64,000 nt of DNA from Tubiluchus corallicola. Its lineage: Eukaryota; Priapulida; Priapulimorpha; Priapulimorphida; Tubiluchidae. Of the stretch, positions 23,770 to 34,100 are shown piece by piece (position 1 is the first letter of the stretch; every line of letters begins with the position of its first letter). Made by a program: the position numbers and the translations under genes. The stretch lies in contig JAQGDQ010000002.1 in assembly GCA_030141605.1 (NCBI GenBank), forward strand, positions 2,090,501-2,154,500. Reading direction: 5' to 3'. Below the pieces are notes generated by a model. It worked only from the letters and a program-made list of their open reading frames with translations. It was not told the DNA's origin and ran no database searches.

Positions 23770-24840
23770 AAAACATTCTTCATAAGCAGAGCATAAAAAT
23801 TCGTCTTGAAATTTTATACAGTAGGCGCCGCTTAATAGACTCAATCGCTTAATTGACTCAAAAACGCCTGGAACGGGCCGCTTCTATTCGAATATACAAA
23901 AAACTGTCGGTAATTGACTCGAATAACTCTGCATAATTGACTCAATATTTTTCCTTCACCTACTTAAAATAAGATATTTGTATGTGCCCAACGAGCCTTT
24001 CCTTCTTTTATGTCATCTTTTCTTCCCTTTTGTGCACTATGTATAAAGAAACAATCATGTTAAGTACCGTTTTGTTTATTAGCAGGTACGTTTATCACGA
24101 GCTAATATGCTAGCATAGTGGTTTAGCTTTGAATCTGTTACTCGCTTTCCCACCGTTACCCAAAGAATTTCTGGAAGCTAAACATTTGATGACTTGCTTA
24201 GCGGTTTCCTTTTGATGCTGTTGTTGCAAATCACGCTTTCAGGATTAATGAGTTAAAAGCTAAAGATGCAGGTACAGTAATCAGCAGGTATTCCTCGTGA
24301 CTTACAAGAGTAAACATCGTACAGTAAATAAGAACAATGTAAGTGAGCAGACAATTCAGAACTGTTTTACTCACACACAACAACAGATTTTCAACGTTTT
24401 TATAATTACAAGAACTTTGTGGGCCAACTCCTTTGCGAGAAAATGAAGCAGCTGACATTGAAGGAATTTTTGCAATTTTTGCAAATAAACAGACTTAGAA
24501 AAGTCTGTGATTTAGAACAGAACACTTTTTAATTTATTGCTAATTCACGTATATAAATTAATATTTTAAAATATTTTTTCTAATTTTCAACTGCACAAAG
24601 AAATTTAGGGCATTACTTCATTTCTAAAATTCATTAAAAACCTTCGCAGTGCATAGTAAGCAGATGACTCATACTTCTCTATACCTGTAATACTACATAC
24701 ATCGGTTAATTGGGTCAAAACATGTCCGTACCAAAGTGAGCATGTTAAGCTGCCCCGCCTACTGTATCACTTACATGCTGTCTTATTTTGCACAGAGCTT
24801 GCATTCGCAATAACACTAGTGTAAAACTAGTAAAACTGTA
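23770..24840 (+). repeat. Dispersed repeat rep-A, copy 3, split by a TIR element
   Basis: Left half 23770-23818 (ending TTCGTCTTGAAATTTTATA) and right half 24765-24840 (CTTACATGCTGTCTTATTTTGCA, then GCTTGCAT and CAATAACACT) match the continuous sequence of copies 1 and 2. The interruption is exactly the 946 bp element at 23819-24764. Confidence 0.8.
23819..24764. mobile_element. TIR element inserted into rep-A, TA duplication
   Basis: Flanked by TA (23817-23818, 24765-24766). Left end CAGTAGGCGCCGCTTAATAG; right end reverse-complemented CAGTAGGCGGGGCAGCTTAA. Internal repeats of 'TTAATTGACTCA' follow the left end. The last 240 bp match the right halves of the elements at 25240 and 26442. No transposase was recognised, although the 24.2-24.5 kb interior could hide remnants. 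Confidence 0.8.
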
Positions 24841-25239
24841 ATGCTGATCTGAGAGAGACATTTAGAATACACCATCATTATATCCACATCATACTATATG
24901 ATTATATATACACCATACTATAAGATCAAAGGAGAAAAATACACCACTTTAAATAATCATGTTACTATAGGCCCTGGCTCGAGTTCTTTAAACCGCATGC
25001 TCGTACATATATAGAAAATAATGTCTTCACACACAGAGTGATGTCATACCGGAACAACTTTAATGAAAGCGTTATTAGTGCTAATAGCACGAATACGTAA
25101 ACAAAACATTTGAAGCTGAGTCACCAATGATGACCAGGAATACTATCAAGTATCAGGATCGATAATGTGTTTTTGGTTTTGGTGCTCTATTACAATCCAG
25201 GTCCCTATCAATTTTCACCAAGCAATCGAGTATTCGATA

Positions 25240-25950
25240 CAGTGGATTGGCTTAATAAGCAAATGGGCACATTGGCCTGTTGAGTTAGTCTACTGTTTGT
25301 CTTAACAAAGGAATAATTGTTTTTAGTGCCAGACTGAGCAGCGAAATAAGGATATTATACAGCATCCAGTCAGAAGCTTACACATTTTCCCCATTGCCTA
25401 AATTAACTTGCTATATAATTATTTTAACTTGCATCTAGCCTAACCTTTACATAACATTGAAAATGAGGCGTGAAAAATTTAAATATAATTAAGCTGATCA
25501 TTATTAATGCAAATGTTACATAAATTTAACTTTATTATCAAGCAAAACTTGATAATAATGAAGAAGATGATGATGATGATACGACTATATGTACTATACC
25601 ACTTGCAGCAACTTAATTATTTATTTAGGTTAAAGAGCATTCATGAACATCTGATATTTCAATGATTAATAGTTTACATAACAGTTGATATAATAGTTTA
25701 TATATACTTTTTAATTTATTGCTAATTCACTTATATAAATTAATATTTTAAAATATTTTTTTTAAATTGTTAACTGCACAAAGGAATTCAAGCATTACTT
25801 CGTTTCCAAGCTTCATTAAAAACTTTGCAGTTTATATTAATCTAATGACTCTATACCAGTACTACTAAACCCACTGGCTAATAGGTTCAGGCAGTTAATT
25901 GGGTCAAAACACTTCAGTCCCAAAGTGAGTCTATTAAGTGTTGCCTACTG
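25240..25950. mobile_element. TIR element within tandem unit 1
   Basis: 711 bp, flanked by TA. Left end CAGTGGATTGGCTTAATAAG; right end reverse-complemented CAGTAGGCAACACTTAATAG. Same family as the 23819-24764 element. Confidence 0.75.
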
Positions 25951-26441
25951 TATAATTATTGCACATTAATATACTATTACATGGTATAGTTAGGGAAAAA
26001 TTCCAAATATAATTATAATAATTTTAACAGAGTTATTTATTAATATAGTTTCAAAATTACTTAATAGCTTACCATCCAGAAATAGATGTTGCATAGCGGA
26101 CGAGAAGCAAAGCTTGTGAAACCACCATGAAAAGCGAAAGAAATTGCTTTTTGATAAGAGACGGAATTATGGAAAAACAAAGAACTTCTTTAAACCGCAT
26201 GCTCGTACATATATAGAAAATAATGTCTTCACACACAGAGTGATGTCATACCGGAACAACTTTAATGAAAGCGTTATTAGTGCTAATAGCACGAATACGT
26301 AAACAAAACATTTGAAGCTGAGTCACCAATGATGACCAGGAATACTATCAAGTATCAGGATCGATAATGTGTTTTTGGTTTTGGTGCTCTATTACAATCC
26401 AGGTCCCTATCAATTTTCACCAAGCAATCGAGTATTCGATA

Positions 26442-27152
26442 CAGTGGATTGGCTTAATAAGCAAATGGGCACATTGGCCTGTTGAGTTAGTCTACTGTTT
26501 GTCTTAACAAAGGAATAATTGTTTTTAGTGCCAGACTGAGCAGCGAAATAAGGATATTATACAGCATCCAGTCAGAAGCTTACACATTTTCCCCATTGCC
26601 TAAATTAACTTGCTATATAATTATTTTAACTTGCATCTAGCCTAACCTTTACATAACATTGAAAATGAGGCGTGAAAAATTTAAATATAATTAAGCTGAT
26701 CATTATTAATGCAAATGTTACATAAATTTAACTTTATTATCAAGCAAAACTTGATAATAATGAAGAAGATGATGATGATGATACGACTATATGTACTATA
26801 CCACTTGCAGCAACTTAATTATTTATTTAGGTTAAAGAGCATTCATGAACATCTGATATTTCAATGATTAATAGTTTACATAACAGTTGATATAATAGTT
26901 TATATATACTTTTTAATTTATTGCTAATTCACTTATATAAATTAATATTTTAAAATATTTTTTTTAAATTGTTAACTGGACAAAGGAATTCAAGCATTAC
27001 TTCGTTTCCAAGCTTCATTAAAAACTTTGCAGTTTATATTAATCTAATGACTCTATACCAGTACTACTAAACCCACTGGCTAATAGGTTCAGGCAGTTAA
27101 TTGGGTCAAAACACTTCAGTCCCAAAGTGAGTCTATTAAGTGTTGCCTACTG
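26442..27152. mobile_element. TIR element within tandem unit 2
   Basis: The copy of the 25240-25950 element at the 1202 bp offset, with the same ends and flanking TA. Confidence 0.75.
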
Positions 27153-27512
27153 TATAATTATTGCACATTAATATACTATTACATGGTATAGTTAGGGAAA
27201 AATTCCAAATATAATTATAATAATTTTAACAGAGTTATTTATTAATATAGTTTCAAAATTACTTAATAGCTTACCATCCAGAAATAGATGTTGCATAGCG
27301 GACGAGAAGCAAAGCTTGTGAAACCACCATGAAAAGCGAAAGAAATTGCTTTTTGATAAGAGACGGAATTATGGAAAAACAAAGAATAGTAAAGATAAAA
27401 TAATAAAGTAAAAATGGTGAAAAAGAGAAGAGAAACAAAATAGAAAGGAGTTCAGCAAAGACATGATGCAACAGTATAAAAACATAAGCAGTAAAGTAAC
27501 CAGTCATGGGAA

Positions 27513-27640
27513 GTACTGTAAATATCGTAGTTCATGGTAAAACCTAAAAAAACGCATTATAAATAAGATTGGGATATACTGTAATTGTGGCAGTTCACGG
27601 CAAAACCCAAAAATTACATTATAAGTAGGATTTAAGTAGA
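27513..27640. repeat. Diverged 63 bp tandem pair
   Basis: Units starting at 27514 and 27577 share TACTGTAA, GTTCA-GG-AAAAC and CATTATAA-TA-GATT with scattered differences. Confidence 0.7.
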
Positions 27641-27899
27641 AAACATTTCATATATCTTTTAAAGCCATATAATGTTCGATGCGTTGTAACACAAATGGAT
27701 ATTTCATTCTACAGATTTGGAGCAGTAAAATTTTACAGTGTCTGGCAAGATTGTGATAGGTATGTAGTCAGCTGAATTAGTAAAGTGCGAGATCCATCAT
27801 ATCGAATATACGATCGCTGGGCGTAAATGGAAAACGACCTAGTTTGCGACAGAGTGGCGTGTTTTTAGTGATACAGTGTTGCGTACGGGACATCGACGC

Positions 27900-28025
27900 A
27901 GTGCCGTTTTACCAGGTGGCGCAAACATTTTAAATTATTAAAAATTTTGTCTTCCACTATGTCTTTCAAACAGGTAAGCGTGATGCATATAGTAATATAA
28001 CCATGCATGGAAAGTTCTTCGGGAT
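27900..28025 (+). repeat. Dispersed repeat rep-A, 3' fragment
   Basis: Matches the last part of copies 1 and 5: CAGTGCCGTTT, then TTTTAAATTATTAA, then GTCTTTCAAACAGGTAAGCG, then CATGCATGGAAAGTTCTT. Confidence 0.65.
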
Positions 28026-28238
28026 AACCTTTAAAATCCCATTTTCTTCCCAGATTTAAGTAAATGAGGTCAATTTTGAAACTTTCTTCACTCTAACTCT
28101 AAAGCTAAGCCACAATCAAACGAGAAAGGTCAATTTTTTAAGAAAACAAAATACAAAGCACGAAACAAATGTAATTTTTGTAGTGCAAAAATTGTAAGCT
28201 CCTGTGAATTATGATAAACACAACACAAAAGACCGCAC

Positions 28239-28273
28239 CTTCTCAATCCTCAGAACAGGGCGTCGCCATCTTC
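28239..28273 (-). promoter_or_regulatory. Possible non-coding first exon / promoter core
   Basis: On the minus strand a GC-rich patch reads GAAGATGGCGACGCCCTG and soon reaches GAGAAG|gtgcgg, a possible donor. AAGATGGCG resembles the YY1 motif often found just downstream of animal transcription starts. It could be the first exon of the SMP/C2 gene, spliced to the acceptor near 20448. Position and role are inferred. Confidence 0.3.
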
Positions 28274-28299
28274 AATTGGTTATATGTTCTGAAGATAGA

Positions 28300-30864
28300 G
28301 TGCAGTCAACGCACCAACTTCTTTTTGTTTTTGCTGGTCTCTCGCAATGACGTACATGGTACTCAGTAGTTGTAATAAAAAAACATGCCTGTTCCCCAGT
28401 TGCATTAACTAAATAGCAGTTTGTAAAATTATTTGTGATAGCTAATTCAACGTCTACACAGGTGTAAATAAATATGAGAAATAAATAATAAACAATCTGC
28501 TTTATCACTATATTCCAAGATATTGTTTACACTATGAAAAATAAGTTTATAGAAGCCAGAGTGGTGTATAATAGGAATATTCTTTCTCTATATATAAACA
28601 CCGCTCTGACAGAAACTGACCACCGTTAATAGAATGCATTGTTATACAAACATACCGATGATAAATAATAGGATTACGCACCGCTGTTTTGCACCGGACG
28701 CATTTGCCTTTAGCAGTGCTTTATTATTGAAAATATTTTTTACACTGAGGATTGAAATTTTATTGTAACATATTTTATGGCAAATAAAGTATATTACGTA
28801 TGTATGGGTAAATAATATATTTCGTCAGTCGTGTTATTTTTGCTGAAGTATAAGATTTTTACTTATAATAAACTATTTTATACTAATAAAAGTGTTTGTA
28901 AAATTCTGTTACTTATAAACAAATCAATTACCGGCTAATTAATTTTTAATTTCCTTGTATTCAGTAGAAATAAGAGCACAGATTAGTATTGCAGAAAGGT
29001 GACCACGTTAAAATGATGCGTGGTAAAAAGGGCACAGGGAAAAAATGACAAAAATGGAAAGCAGGTTCAAGAATCGCACATGTATTGCTATGATACTGAT
29101 GCTTTCAATGGCAAGAAAATAGTAGTACTAAAATAATATACAGTAGACGTGGCTTAATGCCAATGTGCTCATTTTCTGATGTAGTGTTTTGCTAGTACTT
29201 TGCAAGGAAGAGCTTCAAAAGGCAACCGCTATTCAACCCGATTAAGCATGTAGCTTCCATACATTCCTGAGCAATGAGAATAATTGCAGCGGGACCGACC
29301 CCCAGCAATAGATTAAAAGCAAGACCGCTACATTAACATATTACTGATTGTTAGAAAAATGCACTGTTTGCTCATTACAGCATTCGTCGCAATAAATATA
29401 ATTTTCCGTGGTCTTCAAAGTACCCAGAGAGTAAATTAATAAATTCGAGCAATACAATAATACAGGCGATACTTACTCTTTAGTAATTTTTATCAGGCTT
29501 TGTTGTTTTTTAACGACCGTAAAACTTTCACTACATGCCAAGTCTTTTATATTTTACATGTGATGATGAAATATTTCTATTGTTTGTAATGAAACTATAT
29601 GCCATACATAATTATAATAGTGTTTCATCATAATAATTATTGATAAAGAATTTATATTAGAATTTGTTTGCTTCTGCTTCTAATATAATATCAAATTAAC
29701 TCTTGTACTAATTATTAATAAAGATTAAACTTTGTTTGCTTCTGCTTCTAATGTAATATTAATTTAAAGCAAATATACTAAATGCATCATTTTTCCTATT
29801 TTTCTACCCCACCCCACCCCCTTTGACTTTTGCCGCGCCATTTTTACGTATATTAATTTAAATTACCCTATGTGCAACCTCAAATTACCTCATCTTATAA
29901 TCAAGTTATCTTCTCAGATAGAAATTCATGTATCAGGGCCATAAGTCAAGCTGTGTGAAGCTCTCAACAACAACATTAAAAAAGCAAACAATCTAATTGC
30001 TGATAAAATGATTTTTATTTTTTAGATTTTTGCAGATATACTTACCGTACAGGTGTACATCATCATGATGGAATATTGCAGGTAAAAATAAAAATTACAA
30101 ATTATAGACAGATCATGCAACAACAATGGCCTATTTTTACAAGTATAATTGTACACTAGTATAGAAAGTAGACGTTTATCCTTTATCAACCACTATGTCA
30201 TGGTGTAGATACCTATCTGTAAAGAAGCACACAGGAAAAGAAATTCTTTATAACAGAGCAGTAGATTCAATGAGTACTCCTATTATTAGTATTTTTTGAC
30301 AGAGAAATCAAGATATATTTTGGTTACCAACTGCAATTTTCAAAAATTATTTTTAAAATAAAAGATGATACCAACTGGCAACTGCCATAAAATAAACTTA
30401 TTTTGCTAATTTAAATCACTGGGCACTTGGAATGGCAACCTGATTCAGGTTCCGTCACAAATAAGCTCATGGAAAAGTATTAATAATTAATTTCATACAT
30501 GATCATACTAAAATAAGAAAATTATCTCACAATATATAAAATTTTAGGTAACAAAACTCAATACATGATTTTGATTGGTGATACTGTGGGTATTGCACAT
30601 TAGTATCGAGAGTACAAGGTTAGAATGTTTCCATTACATAACAAGAATTTAAAACTCCATATATCAAGGAAATATGCGTAGTGAATTCAGATGTAAGGCT
30701 ATATACACAAAACAATAGTTGTAATCAGCAACACTGACTGGTTTACAGAATATGAATACGTGCAATTGAATAACTTAACTAATATACTTTTATACACATA
30801 TTTTTATTATTGGATCACAAGTTACTTGTGAATTACATAATTAGCTCTACTGTAATACTAAGGA
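28300..30864. other. Intergenic, mostly unannotated
   Basis: A partial TIR-element end at 29141 (CAGTAGACGTGGCTTAATGC, preceded by TA) has no partner that I found. A diverged direct repeat at 29637-29770 contains TTTGTTTGCTTCTGCTTCTA twice. A C-rich patch lies near 29.81 kb. No coding sequence was recognised. Confidence 0.45.
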
Positions 30865-30870
30865 TTTATT
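30865..30870 (-). terminator. Poly(A) signal of the nesprin-like gene
   Basis: Minus-strand AATAAA about 60 bases past the KASH stop codon, a plausible distance for a compact 3' UTR. Confidence 0.55.
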
Positions 30871-30929
30871 CACAACTTGCATCAATATAAATTTTAAAAA
30901 TCCCACATTTACATGTTCTGTTGCCACTT

Positions 30930-31122
30930 TCATGTAGGTGGAGCCCCCTCTCTATATCTCAGTTGCGGGTGCCATGACCACGCATAATAGTTGACCTGGT
31001 CACAGCAGTTAGGATAAAAGAATAGTGGGAGCACAAACAGACATAAGAGCAGAAGCTGGAACAAGAGCACCGTTTTCCATATCCAAGACCAGATGGATCT
31101 GCGCTTACCTGTTACTATTGGA
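30930..31122 (-). other. KASH-domain exon
   Basis: 64 codons including TGA. A basic-aromatic lead (K-R-R-S-I-W-S-W-I-W-K) is followed by a 20-plus residue Leu-rich membrane helix. The luminal tail contains C-D-Q-V-N-Y-Y-A, L-R-Y and the ending G-A-P-P-T. The final P-P-T and the Cys 23 residues before the terminal Thr match the SUN-binding tail and the SUN-KASH disulphide Cys of vertebrate nesprins. 'A-P-P-T' replaces the vertebrate P-P-P-T. Confidence 0.97.
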
Positions 31123-34100
31123 CTGCAAAAAATAAAAATAAATTTAAGTTCGTGCAACAACAACAATATGTGCTTCTAAAGGACGGCCGTTTGTATTATC
31201 TGTTGCTTGTTAATTATACATAAGTTTATAATCACAAGAAAAATTATTGGTTGCAGTCTGCAAAGAACGTAGCCTGTTATGTTCGAAAAAGAATTCCGAA
31301 TTTTAGTTTCAATTCAAGATACACAAGTAAACAGAAGAGCGAATTAAATAATGTACAAACACAGAAATCAATAGCTACTACCATCTTTTTACAGGCGTTC
31401 TGAGTTAAGCAGCAAGTTTACTAGACAGAAAATAGTCGTAGATTTTGTAATAACGTTTATTTGAGAAATTGTGCTTTTACAGTGCCAAACAAAATCTGAG
31501 GCTGTAATTACCTATCTTCTGCATCAGGTTCGTCTTTACTCACTGAAGCTGTATCACTCATCGTTTCACCCAAACTCACTCCGCTGTCTCGATCCACATC
31601 CATGATATTTTTCAGTCTCGTAGCCATGGAGTCATCCGAATCTGTTCCGCCTTCAGATTCTACAAGATTAGAAGCTCGGGCAGACACATCCAGCATTTCT
31701 TTGCTGTTATCCGAAAAGTTGTTAGAGAGTTTGTGGATGATGGCTCGAGAACGAACTTCAAGTGAATTTAACATTGAATCTACAAATGCAAGATGTTAAT
31801 AACATTAATGATGTCACTTCTGTGCAGCAAGATTTCTTGCAGAAAACTTCTCCCAAAAAGAAAACGTAAGGACTTACTGCTAAAGAAGCTTTACGAAGGG
31901 AAAACAATGAAGTTACAGTACTTACCAGTCAGTGACATTTCTTTCATCAGCTCATTTCTTGTTTGCTCTCCACTTTGCGAAATTACTTTCTCTGCTGTTT
32001 CTTCCAGCATGTGGTAGCGACGTCGGAGACTACATATTTCTGTGTCAGTGCTCTGCAAAAAAACAACTTTGTGATTAAGTGCAATACATAAAATAAAGCA
32101 ATGAAAGGCCAAAAAATAACTCTAAGAGAAAAATTTATAAACTACAACCAAAGATTTCAATTATACCAAAATTTAAATATCTTAAATTTTAGTTAAATTG
32201 AGTTAAAATAGCTGCTGTCCCAACCCATGTAGTGTTTACTGCACTAAGTTTAAGGCTTAAACTGAACACCACGATTTGAATGAGAACTAGAGCGAAACCG
32301 TCTCGCCTTTGTTTTTATATGACTGTCTTGTCATATACATCTAAGAAAAATATGACACAATATTATTCTTACTAGTGCATCAGATAATTTCTTTTGAAGC
32401 GTTTCGTCATCCATAACTAATTCGTTGTCAACAGTCGATGTTAACATTGCCAGCTTGCAGTCACACGTCGAACAAACGCACTTTATTTCCCGTACTCCAT
32501 CCAAAAACCGACGCCACTGTTCGAGTGTTGATTCTAGTAGAGTTAATCTGGATGATGTGCTAAATGTAAAACAAGCAATTTAATTAAATAACTCTTGTGT
32601 TCATAGGACTTATTTTGAGTAAATGAATCACTTTTATAGTGATTGTTTACTAATAGTGAAAAGGTTACTAAGCAGTTTCATAAACTTGATGTGAAGTACA
32701 TGTATATTATATGACAAAAAATGACAGCATTGGAATTATTGTCTATTACACACTTCCCACGCTATTGAAATTGCTTTTGACCACTACGATGACTTCTCAT
32801 AAGACCTGGTCAACGAAACCAAAAAGAAATAATAGCCATAGGTATTTACCTTTGCATCTCTCCATCCCACATCAGGTAAAGATCAGTGACATGATCTTGC
32901 ATTGAATGTACATCTACACGATGGTGCTCCACCATGTATTTATGCAAAGCAAGATTTGCTGCTAGAACACTGTTTCTCAATTCCTCCAGATGCACTTGCC
33001 TTTCCTGTAAAAATCAAAACCAATTGATTTAACTATGTAAATTTTATTAAAAAATACAACATTTTAAAATGTTTGAATGAGGAGTGGTATTTATTACATT
33101 AGGTAACAAAATTCCTGACCTTCAACATATTTACAGTTGTTTCTAAAGCGTCGTAGCTCTCTTGGGCTGCGATGTCATTAAGTAGCTCTTCTCCACAGAT
33201 GGAATTCAGTGTTTTGCTGAGAACCTGAATCTGCCGCTGTATGACTTGGAGTTCGTATGCTTGACTTTGCCGCAATCCAGCCTCAGCTTCAAGTTCTTCC
33301 CACTGACTTATTAGATCTAAAACATCAAAGAGATATGCATTTCTTCAGAAAATGAGAATATGAACAGCACAAAAATAAAAGTAAACCATCTTACTGTTTT
33401 TATAAATACTTATAGTCTAGTTCTCAAAATTAAAGTCATGTAAAATTTGATAATGTGATGCTTAGATTAAGTGAATCATGCAAAATTAGAAAACATTCAT
33501 TTAAGTTTCACGATCAGATTACATCAGAAGACGAAATAAGAGTCAGACAGACTTGCTGAACGTCGTGTGAATGGGAAAATTTAACATGCAACTTGTCGGA
33601 TGAAGTAGGAAGGCGCTCTACTTTTCATCCAATTTCGTGATTTTACAACCAATAATAGAACTTCATGTGACATCCTATAGACTTAATATAAAGAGAGAGG
33701 AACAATTTGTGTAAAAACTGTCAGTGATACATCACTAATTAGAACCGAACACAGCAAATGTAAGCAATAAAATAAGAAAACAGAATGAGGAAAGTACCTG
33801 CCACAGCATCTAAGTCATCATCAGTGATAGAGACGACATCTTGATCAGACTGCAAGTGATCACATATCACTTGTAAACAGCGAATATTTGTTTGACACGT
33901 GGCTAACAACTCTGCCTACCAACAGACAAAAGAAACATTAATTTAATGCAGCTGTATCATCTGCCAAGGGAATTTGCAACTTGAACTTTAAAATTGTTTT
34001 TGTACAGTAAACCTCGTTATACTGCCCCCAACACCCGTTGTACGACTATACTCGCTTAATGCCCGCAAAACAGCCGGGAATGAAACAGCTGCATTCAAAT

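Larger units (their letters stand above)
24984..27386. repeat. 1.2 kb near-perfect direct tandem duplication
   Basis: Copy 1 24984-26185 and copy 2 26186-27386, offset 1202 bp. By eye I found one substitution (CTGCACAAAGG near 25770 against CTGGACAAAGG near 26975) and a one-base difference at the end. Each unit contains a complete TIR element. Either a very recent duplication or an assembly artefact such as unmerged haplotypes. Confidence 0.95.

Noticed and set aside
24231-24458. 75-codon frame inside a TIR element, possible transposase remnant
   Set aside because: No DDE or DNA-binding signature could be recognised.
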